This document shows positions 1-9,353 of a stretch of 64,000 bases of DNA, piece after piece. The stretch is taken from NCBI GenBank assembly GCA_902778175.1, contig CACYWT010000025.1:33801-97800 (forward strand). The letters are read 5' to 3'. The notes under the pieces were generated by a model. It did no database searches and was not told where the DNA came from. It worked only from the letters and a program-made list of their open reading frames with translations. Positions within the stretch are counted from its first letter, which is position 1. Every line of letters begins with the position of its first letter. Made by a program: the position numbers and the translations under genes. Source of the DNA: an uncultured Ruminococcus sp. (GTDB taxonomy: Bacteria > Bacillota > Clostridia > Oscillospirales > Acutalibacteraceae).

Positions 1-6
1 ATTCAA

Positions 7-210
7 ATGAAGGAGAATATTCATCCGAACTATAACCAGACAACAATTACCTGCGCTTGCGGTAATGTTATCGAAACTGGTTCTACAAAGAAGGATATCC
101 GTGTTGAAATTTGCTCAAAGTGCCATCCTTTCTTCACAGGAAGACAGAAGCTCGTTGATACCGGCGGACGTGCTGACAGATTCAATAAGCGTTACGGCAT
201 TACGAAATAA
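7..210 (+). CDS. rpmE: 50S ribosomal protein L31
   Basis: This 67-residue protein is a structural component of the large ribosomal subunit and binds at the subunit interface. It begins [10 protein letters not shown] and carries the zinc-type cysteines of the C+ form of L31: a CAC in the N-terminal third and a CSKCHPF motif in the middle, followed by a typical basic end (RFNKRYGI). The length is normal for the family. The start ATG sits almost at the window edge, so its ribosome binding site cannot be judged. A strong intrinsic terminator follows 18 bases downstream, so the gene probably ends its own transcription unit. Confidence 0.96.
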   Translation: MKENIHPNYNQTTITCACGNVIETGSTKKDIRVEICSKCHPFFTGRQKLVDTGGRADRFNKRYGITK

Positions 211-227
211 TTTATTATGCGGTTATT

Positions 228-258
228 GGCGGTACATTTCAGAATGTGCCGCCTTTTT
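228..258 (+). terminator. Intrinsic terminator after rpmE
   Basis: Stem GGCGGTACATT (228-238) pairs with AATGTGCCGCC (243-253) with one G-U pair, and five T follow. An in-frame ATG at 217 lies inside this unit, which argues against using it as the start of the next gene. Confidence 0.88.
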
Positions 259-279
259 CTGCCCGGAGGAGGATTCGGC

Positions 280-906
280 ATGGAACAGGCTTATAAAACA
301 ATAGCAAAAAAGGCGCAGGACGAATTTACGGAACAGCGTTCGCGTTTTATAGGGTACGTTTCCCCGGTAAGTACGGAGCAGGAGGCGCTGCGTTTTATCG
401 AGGAAAAGAAAAAACAGCATTGGGACGCAAAGCATAATGTCTATGCCTATGTTCTGCGCGGCGGGATACAGAGGTGCAGCGATGACGGCGAGCCTCACGG
501 AACGGCAGGCGTCCCGACGCTTGACGTCCTTCTGAAATCGGGCGTGACAGATACCGCGGTCGTTGTTACCCGGTATTTCGGAGGAATACTGCTCGGAGCA
601 GGCGGACTTGTCCGCGCCTATACAAAGGGGGCGCGTATTGCCCTCGAAGCCGGCGGCATTGTTACAATGCGAAACTGCAATATATGTACGCTGACGGCAG
701 GATACGATCAGTACGGAAAGCTGTCGGGGCTGATACCCTCCTGCGGTGGAGTGCTGGACGATACTCAGTTCGGAGAAGGCGTTACTCTTGGATTCCATAT
801 TCCGCCCGAAAAGATGGGGGCATTTTTAAAGACGCTTGCCGACGCGACCTGCGGAAGCGTACAGCCGGAAATAACCGGAGAAAAATTCTTTCAGATGAGC
901 GAATGA
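280..906 (+). CDS. YigZ/IMPACT family protein
   Basis: The 208-residue product belongs to the UPF0029/YigZ family, whose cellular role is poorly defined; the eukaryotic relative IMPACT modulates translation control. Family signs are the early QRSRFIGYV segment, the DDGEPHGTAG motif near residue 70 and the VTRYFGGILLGAGGLVRAY motif that follows, all well conserved here. The ferredoxin-like C-terminal domain occupies roughly the last 70 residues. I chose the ATG at 280 because GGAGGAGG lies just upstream; the longer frame from 217 would start within the rpmE terminator. Confidence 0.9.
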   Translation: MEQAYKTIAKKAQDEFTEQRSRFIGYVSPVSTEQEALRFIEEKKKQHWDAKHNVYAYVLRGGIQRCSDDGEPHGTAGVPTLDVLLKSGVTDTAVVVTRYFGGILLGAGGLVRAYTKGARIALEAGGIVTMRNCNICTLTAGYDQYGKLSGLIPSCGGVLDDTQFGEGVTLGFHIPPEKMGAFLKTLADATCGSVQPEITGEKFFQMSE

Positions 907-1002
907 AAATGCGCTCTGTTGTTATGAAAAAAATAAAGGTATTTCCTGTTTTTCTGCGTATATAATAAACAGATGGATATTTACGGGAACGGAGGCGCTG
1001 CA

Positions 1003-2010
1003 ATGACTATAAGAGAACGGTATGAGGAAACGGAAAAAGCTATTCTTTCTCCCGATGCCTGCCTTTCCGCCAATACAAAGGGGCGTCTGAATGAAGAAGA
1101 AAAATGCCCTGTCCGCACCGATTTCCAGCGCGACAGGGACAGGGTTATCCACTGCAAATCCTTCCGCAGACTGAAACATAAGACGCAGGTCTTTCTTTCT
1201 CCGGAGGGTGACCACTACCGCACCCGTCTTACTCATACGCTTGAGGTTGCTCAGATAGCAAGGACTGTCGCAAGGGCGCTCCGGCTGAACGAGGATCTGA
1301 CAGAGGCTATATCTCTTGCGCACGATCTGGGACATACGCCGTTCGGTCACGCCGGCGAACGCGCGCTTGACAGTCTTTATCCCGGCGGTTTCCGTCATTA
1401 TGAGCAAAGCCTGAGAGTGGTGGACAGGCTTGAAAAAAACGGCAGGGGACTCAATCTTACATATGAAACACGCAACGGCATATTATGTCATACGACCGGT
1501 ACGCAGGCTGATACTGCCGAGGGCAGGATCGTCCGGATCGCAGACCGTATAGCCTATATAAATCATGATATTGACGATGCTCTCAGGGCAGGGGTGCTCT
1601 CCGAAAGGGCTTTGCCGACCGAGGCTGTGGAGCTTCTCGGACGAAGCACATCGGAAAGGATAAATACTCTTGTGATAGCTCTGATAGAAAACTCGGACGG
1701 AAACGAGCTTTCTCTGGGCGAAGAAATACAGGGTGTTTTTGACCGTCTGCACCGTTTTATGTTCGCAAGCGTATACCGTAATGACAGCGCAAAGCATGAG
1801 GAAAACAAGGTCCCCGATCTTATGGCGTTTCTTTATGAATATTTCAATAAGCACCCCGAGCGTCTGCCTGATGAGAACAAGCTCACAGCCTCACTCGAGG
1901 GAAAGGAAAGGGCAGTGTGCGATTATCTTGCCGGCATGACAGACCGCTATGCCGTCGAGCAGTTCAAATCACTGTTCATACCTGATTCATGGGTCGGATA
2001 CAGAATGTAA
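1003..2010 (+). CDS. dgt: dGTPase-like HD-domain triphosphohydrolase
   Basis: The 335-residue protein resembles deoxyguanosine triphosphate triphosphohydrolase (dNTPase), which splits dNTPs into nucleoside and tripolyphosphate and so tunes the dNTP pool. The metal-binding HD signature is visible: H78 in RLTHTLEV, HD at 107-108 in AHDLGHTPFGHAGE, and a later aspartate in IVRIADRIAYINHDIDD. I chose ATG 1003 over the in-frame ATG at 973 because GGAGG (991-995) is correctly spaced from it. It stands directly before dnaG and rpoD, an order common in Clostridia, which fits a replication-linked operon. Substrate preference cannot be read from sequence. Confidence 0.92.
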   Translation: MTIRERYEETEKAILSPDACLSANTKGRLNEEEKCPVRTDFQRDRDRVIHCKSFRRLKHKTQVFLSPEGDHYRTRLTHTLEVAQIARTVARALRLNEDLTEAISLAHDLGHTPFGHAGERALDSLYPGGFRHYEQSLRVVDRLEKNGRGLNLTYETRNGILCHTTGTQADTAEGRIVRIADRIAYINHDIDDALRAGVLSERALPTEAVELLGRSTSERINTLVIALIENSDGNELSLGEEIQGVFDRLHRFMFASVYRNDSAKHEENKVPDLMAFLYEYFNKHPERLPDENKLTASLEGKERAVCDYLAGMTDRYAVEQFKSLFIPDSWVGYRM

Positions 2011-2068
2011 TACATATTTCGGAACTGTCAGAGTTCGTATTGACAGCATATTTACGGGAGGTGAGATA

Positions 2069-3835
2069 TTGACGATACCCGATGAATTTATACAGGAACT
2101 GAAAGCAAGGACGGATATAGCCGATGTCGTCGGCAGTTATGTAACGCTTAAACGCAGCGGAAGATCAATGATGGGGCTTTGCCCTTTTCATAATGAAAAA
2201 TCCCCGTCGTTCAGCGTATCGAGGGAAAACGGATTCTTTTACTGCTTCGGCTGCGGCGCAGGCGGCGATGTCATAACCTTTATAAGAAAAATAGAAAACC
2301 TTGATTATGTCGAAGCAATAAAGCTTCTTGCAGGCAGGGCAGGAATGACTGTCCCGGAAAACGGCAGAGATGACGGCATGGGTAAGCTGAAAGCCCGTAT
2401 CTGTGAGGCTAACCGCGAGGCGGCAAGGTTTTATCACAAACAGCTTTATTCTCCTCAGGGACGTCAGGCTCTTGAATATCTGAGGGGCAGGGGGCTGACC
2501 GAAAAAACAATAATTCATTTCGGACTTGGCTATTCCCCGTCGGAGAGATTTGAGCTTGTTAATTATCTGAAAGGCAAGGGCTTTTCGCAGGAGGAGCTTT
2601 TTGCGGCAAATCTTGCGAATCAGTCAAAAAGAGGCTATGCATTCGACCGCTTTTCGGACAGGGTAATGTTCCCGATAATCGACCTCCGGGGAAATGTGAT
2701 AGCCTTCGGCGGAAGGATAATGTCGGATATAAAGCCGAAATATCTCAATACCTCGGATACTCCGGTATTCAATAAAAGCAGGAACCTTTTTGCGATGCAG
2801 TTTGCAAAAAACAAGGCGAACGGTCAGCTTATACTTGCGGAAGGGTATATGGATGTAATAGCTCTGCATCAGGCAGGCTTTGAAAATGCCGTGGCAACGC
2901 TCGGCACAGCTCTGACAAACGAGCAGGCTATGCTCATCAAGCGTTACTGCGACGAGATCGTAATATGCTATGACGCTGACGAGGCAGGACAGAAGGCTAC
3001 CCAGAGGGCAATAGATATTCTCCGCCCGACGGGACTTAATATAAGAGTTCTTACCGTACCGAACGGAAAGGATCCGGACGAATTTATAAGATCCCACGGC
3101 AATCAGGGAAGCGCGCGTTTCCGTATGCTTCTCGACAAGTCGGGTAATGATATAGAATACAGGCTTGCAAAGCTGAGAACGGGATATAATCTGAATATCA
3201 GCGCGCAGAAGGTGGAATTTCTGACAAAAGCGGCGTCGCTTATTGCAGGAATAGAAAACCCGGTGGAACAGGATGTGTATATAACTTCGCTTTCCGGGGA
3301 GCTTGATGTGCGGAAGGACGCTTTTTCCCGTCTTGTGGAAAAGGACAGCGGCAAAAGGAACAGGCAGATGAAAAAGGAACAGCAGAAGAAGATCTACGGT
3401 GATCTTTCCGCGGTGAATGACAGGCTCAATACCGAAAAGCATCTGAATCTCCGCGCGGCGAATGCCGAAGAAGCGCTGCTGTCGCTTATGATACTCAATC
3501 CCGATACAGCGCTGCGCCTGAAGGACAGTCTTGAACCGGAGGTCTTTATGACACGGTTTGACCGCAATATATATGAGGTCCTCAGAAAAAGGCTTATGGA
3601 AGGTCAGGAGATATCAATGTCGGATATTTCCGGTTCGTTCTCGACAGATGAAATGAGCCGCATAGCCCGTATGCTCGCGTCGCATCCGCGTGAAAACGAT
3701 CCTGATGCCGCGGCTGAGGAATATATATCTGTCCTGAGGGAAGAGGCTCAGCGACTTACTCCGGAACAGGCGGCAAGCGCCGATAATGATACAATAATGG
3801 AACAACTCAGAAAATTGAAGGATAAGAAACGATAA
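2069..3835 (+). CDS. dnaG: DNA primase
   Basis: The 588-residue primase makes the RNA primers for lagging-strand synthesis and works with the DnaB-type helicase. Domain order is normal: a CHC2-type zinc finger (C38, H41, C59, C62), the TOPRIM catalytic core with EGYMD (E258) and YDADEAG (D302), and a C-terminal helicase-interaction region. The start is inferred to be TTG at 2069, giving MTIPDEFIQELKA, because GGGAGGTGA lies at 2056-2064 and the family N-terminus begins here; the longer open frame from 1949 overlaps dgt. It is followed after 15 bases by the first rpoD-like gene. Confidence 0.97.
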   Translation: MTIPDEFIQELKARTDIADVVGSYVTLKRSGRSMMGLCPFHNEKSPSFSVSRENGFFYCFGCGAGGDVITFIRKIENLDYVEAIKLLAGRAGMTVPENGRDDGMGKLKARICEANREAARFYHKQLYSPQGRQALEYLRGRGLTEKTIIHFGLGYSPSERFELVNYLKGKGFSQEELFAANLANQSKRGYAFDRFSDRVMFPIIDLRGNVIAFGGRIMSDIKPKYLNTSDTPVFNKSRNLFAMQFAKNKANGQLILAEGYMDVIALHQAGFENAVATLGTALTNEQAMLIKRYCDEIVICYDADEAGQKATQRAIDILRPTGLNIRVLTVPNGKDPDEFIRSHGNQGSARFRMLLDKSGNDIEYRLAKLRTGYNLNISAQKVEFLTKAASLIAGIENPVEQDVYITSLSGELDVRKDAFSRLVEKDSGKRNRQMKKEQQKKIYGDLSAVNDRLNTEKHLNLRAANAEEALLSLMILNPDTALRLKDSLEPEVFMTRFDRNIYEVLRKRLMEGQEISMSDISGSFSTDEMSRIARMLASHPRENDPDAAAEEYISVLREEAQRLTPEQAASADNDTIMEQLRKLKDKKR

Positions 3836-3850
3836 CGAGGAGGTACTTAT

Positions 3851-4936
3851 ATGAGCAATCAGCAGAATGACAAGAAAAACGTACTTAACGATCTTATTGA
3901 GATCGGCAAAGCAAAGGGTCAGCTTACCAATAAGGAAATATTTGACGCAACCGGTGAAATGGATATTGACCCTGAGGTGATGGAGCATTTCTATGATCTT
4001 CTTGAATCGAGCGGAGTAGAGATCGTCGAAAACCTTGACGACCTTATCATAGATGACGAGGAACTTGCCGATATTTCCGAGGACGAGGAAAAAGCATCAT
4101 CTGTCAGCGATACGGTAGTTACCACAGACGACCCGGTCCGTATTTATCTGAAGGAGATAGGCAGGGTCCCGCTGCTTACTCCCGAAGAGGAAAGCGAGCT
4201 TGCCGAGCGCATACTCAACGGCGACGAGGACGCAAGCCGCCGTCTTGTTGAAGCAAACCTTCGTCTTGTTGTAAGTATCGCAAAAAGATATCTCGGCAGA
4301 GGTATGCAGTTCCTCGATCTTATCCAGGAGGGCAACCTCGGTCTTATGAAGGCGGTCGAAAAATTCGACCATACCAAGGGTTTCAAATTCTCGACCTATG
4401 CGACATGGTGGATCCGTCAGGCAATAACGAGAGCTATTGCAGATCAGGCAAGAACGATCCGTATCCCCGTTCATATGGGTGAAACTATAAATAAAATAAA
4501 GAAGGCTTCGGGTCAGCTTCTTCATAAAAACGGACATGAGCCTACTCTTGAGGAAATTGCCGATTACCTCGGTACCCCGATAGACAAGATCAGGGAGGCG
4601 ATAAGGGCTTCTCAGGAGCCTGTTTCGCTTGAGACCCCGATAGGCGAGGAAGAGGACAGCCATCTCGGTGATTTTATTCCCGATGAATCTGCGCTCACTC
4701 CGCAGGAGGCTGCTTCGCAGGCATTGCTGAAAGAACAGCTCAATTCGGTTCTTTCGACCCTTACTCCGAGAGAAGAAAAGGTAATAAGGCTGCGCTTTGG
4801 TCTTGACGACGGCAGACCCCGTACACTTGAGGAGGTCGGTGACGAATTTGAGGTTACAAGAGAGCGTATCCGCCAGATAGAGGCGAAGGCTCTGCGTAAG
4901 CTTCGCCATCCCAGCAGAAGCAAAAAGCTTAAATGA
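3851..4936 (+). CDS. RNA polymerase sigma factor RpoD-like (copy A)
   Basis: This 361-residue sigma-70 factor has region 1.1 ([19 protein letters not shown]), region 1.2 ([11 protein letters not shown]), region 2 with the promoter-melting helix ([15 protein letters not shown]), region 3 and a region 4.2 helix-turn-helix ending [20 protein letters not shown]. It is preceded by GAGGAGG. Two departures from copy B at 6029 are visible: the usually invariant VHMVETINK is VHMGETINK, and the protein stops at SRSKKLK, lacking the usual last few residues. It is probably a functional paralogue of the housekeeping sigma; which copy is the main sigma A cannot be proven from sequence. Confidence 0.93.
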   Translation: MSNQQNDKKNVLNDLIEIGKAKGQLTNKEIFDATGEMDIDPEVMEHFYDLLESSGVEIVENLDDLIIDDEELADISEDEEKASSVSDTVVTTDDPVRIYLKEIGRVPLLTPEEESELAERILNGDEDASRRLVEANLRLVVSIAKRYLGRGMQFLDLIQEGNLGLMKAVEKFDHTKGFKFSTYATWWIRQAITRAIADQARTIRIPVHMGETINKIKKASGQLLHKNGHEPTLEEIADYLGTPIDKIREAIRASQEPVSLETPIGEEEDSHLGDFIPDESALTPQEAASQALLKEQLNSVLSTLTPREEKVIRLRFGLDDGRPRTLEEVGDEFEVTRERIRQIEAKALRKLRHPSRSKKLK

Positions 4937-4979
4937 TGTATATGACTTGATGCATTGAAGGAAAAGGAAAGATAATAAA

Positions 4980-5999
4980 ATGAAATTCGATTCAAATGAA
5001 TATATGTCGGCTCTGCTGGCGTCAGCGCGTGACTCCGGGACAGTCCATACGGGTGAGATTACGGAGCTTGCAATAAACGGCGGTCTGACCGGGGAGCAGA
5101 TAGAGGTATTTCTTGATGAACTCAGGGAAAGTCGGGCGGATGTTGTTCCGGAGGAAAAATTTATTCCCGGAAAGCAGCAGCTGCGCGCCCTGCTCAGGGA
5201 AATAAGGGAATGTCCGCTTGAAAAGGAAGCCTTTGCCGGAAGGACAAAAAGTGAGGATCCGATAAAGCTGTATTTTGACGATCTTGCGCAGACCGGCGGC
5301 GGTGATCCGCGTCTGGAAACTGATCTTATGTATGAGGCGGCTGACGGCAATGATGAAGCGACCGGCAGACTTATAGAGCTTTGTATGTACATACCGGTCA
5401 TAGCGGCATATAAGCTTATCGGGAAAAACGCTTTGTTTTCCGATCTTGTCCAGGAGGGAAATATGGAGCTGATGGCTGCCGCAGACGAATTTGATTTTGC
5501 CGGCGGCAGGAGCTTTTCCGCCTATGCGGCGCTTCGCATCGGAAAACAGCTTGCTATGCTTACCGCGGACGAGCCTGAAACGGTAAAGCTGCCGACGGGA
5601 CTTGCCGAGGATATCGTGAAGATCCTGCGCCGCAAAAGCCTGATGAAGGGCGGCAGAAATGAAATTACTGCTGCTGCGATAGCCGCGGCGGAGGGGATCT
5701 CTGAGGAACGTGTGAATAAGGCGCTGGACGCGCTCAGAGCTGCCGGCGGAGAGGATATTGGATCCGGTCCGGAGGAAAACGAAACCGTTTTGCAGAAAAG
5801 CAATGCCGAACAGCAGCTTTCGGCTCAGGTATCGCAGCTGCTTGCGGCTTTGCCGGAGGATCAGGCGAAGGTCCTTACTCTGCGCTACGGAATAGGCGGC
5901 AAGGCTCTTTCGGAAGAGGAAACAGCCGAAAGACTCGGCAAAAGCACAGAGGAGATCAAAAAGCTTGAGGAATTGGCGATAAGCCGCCTCGGAAGCTGA
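4980..5999 (+). CDS. Diverged sigma-70-like protein between two RpoD copies
   Basis: This 339-residue product lies between two RpoD genes and aligns with their layout but has lost many signature residues. A region 1.1-like start ([19 protein letters not shown]), a 1.2-like [12 protein letters not shown], and a region 2 remnant ([18 protein letters not shown]) are visible. The WWIRQ melting helix is replaced by [11 protein letters not shown], and the region 4 helix-turn-helix recognition residues RERIRQIE are replaced by [10 protein letters not shown]. The frame is intact and has good codon structure, so it is not an obvious pseudogene. It could bind core polymerase without normal promoter recognition (an anti-sigma or modulator), or be a sigma with changed specificity. 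Function is unknown. Confidence 0.8.
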   Translation: MKFDSNEYMSALLASARDSGTVHTGEITELAINGGLTGEQIEVFLDELRESRADVVPEEKFIPGKQQLRALLREIRECPLEKEAFAGRTKSEDPIKLYFDDLAQTGGGDPRLETDLMYEAADGNDEATGRLIELCMYIPVIAAYKLIGKNALFSDLVQEGNMELMAAADEFDFAGGRSFSAYAALRIGKQLAMLTADEPETVKLPTGLAEDIVKILRRKSLMKGGRNEITAAAIAAAEGISEERVNKALDALRAAGGEDIGSGPEENETVLQKSNAEQQLSAQVSQLLAALPEDQAKVLTLRYGIGGKALSEEETAERLGKSTEEIKKLEELAISRLGS

Positions 6000-6028
6000 A
6001 TATAAAGAAATACCGGGAGGAAAAGGAA

Positions 6029-7138
6029 ATGGCAAATGCAGCGCAGCCCGATAAGAAAACCGTACTGAAAGAGCTTACGGAGCTTGGAAAATCAAAGGGT
6101 CAGCTTACAAATAAAGAAATACTTGACGCCATAGGCGAAATGGATATTGATGCGGAGCAGATGGAAAAATTCTATGATCTGCTCGAAACCAACGGCATTG
6201 AAATAGTAGAAACTCTTGATGATATCATGCTCGATGACAACGAGCTGACATCAATAAATATTGATATAGATAGTGACGGTACAACGGATACGGAAATATC
6301 AGATTCGGTGACTATTGATGATCCGGTGAAGATCTATCTTAAAGAAATAGGCAGGGTACCGCTCCTGACAAATGAAGAGGAAACAGATATCGCAATAAGG
6401 ATCTCGAACGGAGATGAGGCGGCAAAGCAGCGTCTGTCGGAGGCAAACCTTCGGCTTGTTGTAAGCATTGCGAAGAGATATCTCGGCAGAGGTATGCAGT
6501 TCCTTGATCTTATACAGGAGGGCAACCTCGGTCTTATCAAAGCAGTGGATAAATTCGATCATACCAAGGGCTTCAAATTCTCCACCTATGCGACATGGTG
6601 GATCCGTCAGGCAATAACGAGGGCTATTGCGGATCAGGCGAGAACTATCCGTATCCCTGTACATATGGTCGAAACCATCAATAAGGTGAAGAAGGCGTCA
6701 AGCCAGCTTCTGCACATAACCGGTCATGAGCCGAGCGCGGAGGAAATTGCTGATTATCTCGGTATGCCCGCCGAGCGTGTAAGGGAAATAATGCGCGTGT
6801 CGCAGGAGCCTGTTTCTCTTGAAACACCTATCGGTGAGGAGGAGGACAGTCATCTCGGTGATTTCATTCCCGATGACTATGCGCCTGCTCCCCAGGATGC
6901 GGCTTCGACAACATTGCTCAGGGAACAGCTTTCGGCAGTGCTTGATACTCTGACTCCCAGGGAATCGAAGGTGCTTCGTCTGCGTTTCGGTCTTGAGGAC
7001 GGCAGACCGCGTACACTGGAGGAGGTCGGTGAGGAATTCAACGTCACCCGTGAGCGTATTCGTCAGATAGAGGCGAAGGCGCTGCGCAAGCTGCGCCACC
7101 CGAGCCGCAGCAAAAAATTAAAAGATTTCCTTGAATAA
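6029..7138 (+). CDS. rpoD: RNA polymerase sigma factor RpoD (copy B)
   Basis: This 369-residue primary sigma factor matches consensus throughout: region 1.1, region 1.2 ([16 protein letters not shown]), region 2.1-2.4 ([41 protein letters not shown]), region 3, and region 4.2 ([21 protein letters not shown]) with the complete KKLKDFLE tail. It directs core RNA polymerase to -35/-10 promoters such as the TTGACA/TATAAT pairs seen throughout this window. GGGAGG precedes the ATG. Because it keeps all invariant residues, including [10 protein letters not shown] consider this the likely housekeeping copy of the tandem set. Confidence 0.95.
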   Translation: MANAAQPDKKTVLKELTELGKSKGQLTNKEILDAIGEMDIDAEQMEKFYDLLETNGIEIVETLDDIMLDDNELTSINIDIDSDGTTDTEISDSVTIDDPVKIYLKEIGRVPLLTNEEETDIAIRISNGDEAAKQRLSEANLRLVVSIAKRYLGRGMQFLDLIQEGNLGLIKAVDKFDHTKGFKFSTYATWWIRQAITRAIADQARTIRIPVHMVETINKVKKASSQLLHITGHEPSAEEIADYLGMPAERVREIMRVSQEPVSLETPIGEEEDSHLGDFIPDDYAPAPQDAASTTLLREQLSAVLDTLTPRESKVLRLRFGLEDGRPRTLEEVGEEFNVTRERIRQIEAKALRKLRHPSRSKKLKDFLE

Positions 7139-7156
7139 GAGAAAGGATATTCCGAT

Positions 7157-7672
7157 ATGAAGAAACAGTTCTTAGAGGCAGGAAAGATCGTCGGTACCCA
7201 CGGTCTGAAGGGCGAAGTGAGGATAGAACCGTGGTGCGACAGCCCGGAATTTCTTGCGCGTTTCAAAAGGGTATATGATAAGGACGGAAAAGAGATCAGG
7301 GTAAGATCCGCAAGACCTCATAAGAATATAACGATCGCTCTGTTTGAGGGGGTCGGTTCGATCGAACAGGCTGACCTTCTCAGGGGCAGGATCATATATA
7401 TTAACAGAGATGATGTGCGTCTGCCGGACGGAGTATATTTTGTACAGGATCTTATCGGTCTGAGAGCCGAGGACGCTGACAGCGGAGAATTTTACGGTAC
7501 GATCTCAGAAGTCATCAGTACGGGAGCGAATGATGTCTACCGCATAACAAAGGACGGAAAGGATCATCTTATCCCGAAAATTCCCGATGTTGTTTCAGCG
7601 GTCGATATCGACGGCGGAAAGGTACTTATCAATACAAAAATAATAAGCGGGTTGTTTGATGATGAGGATTGA
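7157..7672 (+). CDS. rimM: 16S rRNA processing protein RimM
   Basis: The 171-residue factor helps mature the 30S subunit head by binding S19 and 16S rRNA. The N-terminal RimM domain opens with the family motif AGKIVGTHGLKGEVRIEPW, and a PRC-barrel domain follows (DGVYFVQDLIGLRAED to LIPKIPDVV). Length is typical. It ends within the start of trmD (stop TGA 7670-7672), so the two are translationally coupled. It is 18 bases after rpoD and is probably part of the same transcript. Confidence 0.95.
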   Translation: MKKQFLEAGKIVGTHGLKGEVRIEPWCDSPEFLARFKRVYDKDGKEIRVRSARPHKNITIALFEGVGSIEQADLLRGRIIYINRDDVRLPDGVYFVQDLIGLRAEDADSGEFYGTISEVISTGANDVYRITKDGKDHLIPKIPDVVSAVDIDGGKVLINTKIISGLFDDED

Positions 7673-8405
7673 TATAATTACACTGTTTCCGGAAATGTGC
7701 GAGGCTGTTATGAGCGAAAGCATAATCGGACGGGCAAGAAAAAAAGGCGCGATAGAGGTCGTTTGCCACCAGCTGAGGGATTTTGCCTTTGATAAGCATA
7801 AGCGTGTAGATGATACTACATATGGCGGCGGTATGGGTATGCTGATGATGGCAGAGCCTATCGCCCTTTGCTTTGAGGATATTTGCCGCACACTCGGGAA
7901 ACGTCCTTATTTTGTATATATGTCGCCCAAGGGAAAAACTCTCGATCAGGATTCTGTACGCCGCTATGCCGGGTATGACGCAATGACGATACTCTGCGGT
8001 CATTACGAGGGTGTGGATCAGAGGCTGATCGACGAATATATAGACGAAGAGATCTCAATAGGAGATTATGTTCTGACAGGAGGAGAGCTTCCGGCTCTTA
8101 TTCTTGCCGACGCGGTCAGCAGAATGGTCCCGGGGGTGCTTTCAGATGATCTGTGCTTTGAAGAAGAAAGCCATTACAGCGGCTTGCTTGAATATCCGCA
8201 GTATACAAAGCCTGCGGTATGGAGAAACAGAGAGGTCCCGCAGGTGCTTCTCAGCGGACACCATGCTAATATCGAAAAATGGCGCAGACAGAAGTCGATA
8301 GAGGAAACTTGGCGCCGGCGTCCGGAAATGCTCGGAAATGCGGAGCTTACCGAAAAGGAACGATCGTTTCTTGAGGAACTGAGATCGGGCGAAGAAAACA
8401 GTTAA
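7662..8405 (+). CDS. trmD: tRNA (guanine-37-N1)-methyltransferase
   Basis: TrmD methylates G37 next to the anticodon of several tRNAs using S-adenosylmethionine and prevents +1 frameshifting. The protein begins MRIDIITLFPEM, then shows YGGGMGML, the SAM trefoil-knot segment ILCGHYEGVDQR and the LTGGELPALILADAVSR motif. I chose the ATG at 7662; a second ATG sits one codon upstream (7659), and the frame opens at a TTG at 7656. The start overlaps the end of rimM by 11 bases. About 615 bases without a convincing gene follow. Confidence 0.95.
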   Translation: MRIDIITLFPEMCEAVMSESIIGRARKKGAIEVVCHQLRDFAFDKHKRVDDTTYGGGMGMLMMAEPIALCFEDICRTLGKRPYFVYMSPKGKTLDQDSVRRYAGYDAMTILCGHYEGVDQRLIDEYIDEEISIGDYVLTGGELPALILADAVSRMVPGVLSDDLCFEEESHYSGLLEYPQYTKPAVWRNREVPQVLLSGHHANIEKWRRQKSIEETWRRRPEMLGNAELTEKERSFLEELRSGEENS

Positions 8406-8902
8406 AATGACATGAAAGATATTATAGTGCTAAAATCCGTGCTTGATTATTATGATTTTAGTATATATCCACCAATCCGCCTATAGTCAAAATCAACATC
8501 AGTATTGATAATTATTGGTAATTATATCCAAAATAATAATCGAAAAATGTGATAAAAGGTCGATTGATTGAATAAATGAATGAAAAAAATCGGAACTTAG
8601 AGGAATCAATACAAAAATCCGGAAAAATCCATTCGCAAAATAAACGAATTTCAACAGCAAAAAGTGAGATTCTTACATTATTAATACAAACTTTGACGAA
8701 AAGACGGCTTTTTTGAGATTTCAAATATTTGTGGACGGAATAATATTCACTATTCGATGAATATTCATTCATTTATTGCCTGAAAAAAGGTTTTGCTGAG
8801 TATAAAATCATAAATTTTTTTAACTTTATTGTCATATTGCACAAAAACAGATGATTCATAGCATTTTGAAATCGTACAAAGTTCAAAACTTTTTGAAAAC
8901 AG
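8406..8902. other. AT-rich intergenic tract between trmD and ptsH
   Basis: About 500 bases of markedly AT-rich sequence between trmD and the ptsH promoter. An inverted repeat CTAAAATC (8430-8437) with GATTTTAG (8454-8461) just after trmD could act as a weak terminator but has no long T tract. An 86-codon minus-strand frame at 8512-8772 is rich in Phe, Tyr and Ser with no recognisable family and is probably chance. I see no RNA gene that I can name. Confidence 0.5.
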
Positions 8903-8930
8903 TTGACCGGAGTTAAAATTGTGCTATAAT
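8903..8930 (+). promoter_or_regulatory. Promoter of ptsH
   Basis: TTGACC (8903-8908), a 16-base spacer, and TATAAT (8925-8930) preceded by TGC, giving an extended -10. It lies about 90 bases upstream of the HPr start codon, leaving a long 5' leader. Confidence 0.8.
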
Positions 8931-9020
8931 TACAATATAGGAAACGGCATAGTATATATCATATTATGCTGCCTGTAAAGTATATGTTATGGGGTAGAAT
9001 TTTTAGAGGAGGATTTTATC

Positions 9021-9284
9021 ATGTATGTCAAGGAAGTAATGGTTCAGAACCAGGTTGGACTTCACGCACGCCCGGCAACTTTCTTTATCCAGAAGGCTAA
9101 CGAATTCAAGTCTTCTATCTGGGTTGAAAAAGAAGAGAGAAGAGTTAATGCAAAGAGCCTGCTCGGTGTACTTTCACTTGGTATCGTAGGCGGTACTACC
9201 ATAAAGGTAATGGCTGACGGTGCTGATGAGGAAGCTGCTGTTGAGAGCCTTGTAAAGCTTGTACAGTCCGGATTCTCAGAATAA
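9021..9284 (+). CDS. ptsH: Phosphocarrier protein HPr
   Basis: This 87-residue HPr passes phosphate from enzyme I to PTS sugar transporters and in Firmicutes also signals carbon status. H15 in GLHARPA is the catalytic phosphohistidine, and S46 in NAKSLLGVLSLG is the site that HPr kinase would phosphorylate to form the CcpA co-repressor. Since H15 is present it is HPr rather than Crh. The gene stands alone, without ptsI or an enzyme II gene, has its own strong promoter (8903-8930), GAGGAGG as ribosome binding site and its own terminator (9302-9336). Confidence 0.95.
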   Translation: MYVKEVMVQNQVGLHARPATFFIQKANEFKSSIWVEKEERRVNAKSLLGVLSLGIVGGTTIKVMADGADEEAAVESLVKLVQSGFSE

Positions 9285-9301
9285 GATAATTCAAACAAAG
9301 C

Positions 9302-9336
9302 GGAGGTGTATAGGAAATACACCTCCATCTTTTTTT
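9302..9336 (+). terminator. Intrinsic terminator after ptsH
   Basis: GGAGGTGTAT (9302-9311) pairs perfectly with ATACACCTCC (9317-9326) and is followed by a run of T within ATCTTTTTTT. It ends just before the uvrC ribosome binding site. Confidence 0.93.
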
Positions 9337-9353
9337 ATGCGGAGAGTGAGAGT

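Noticed and set aside
1949..2068. N-terminal extension of DnaG from 1949
   Set aside because: It overlaps dgt, has no family similarity, and a TTG start with a strong ribosome binding site at 2069 gives the normal N-terminus.
4097..5401. 434-codon minus-strand open frame
   Set aside because: It is antisense to the first rpoD-like gene and the diverged sigma gene, has no ribosome binding site and no family pattern, and its length follows from the codon bias of the plus-strand genes.
8512..8772. 86-codon minus-strand frame in the AT-rich gap
   Set aside because: Phe/Tyr/Ser/Ile-rich composition is expected from AT-rich DNA. There is no clear ribosome binding site and no recognisable motif.
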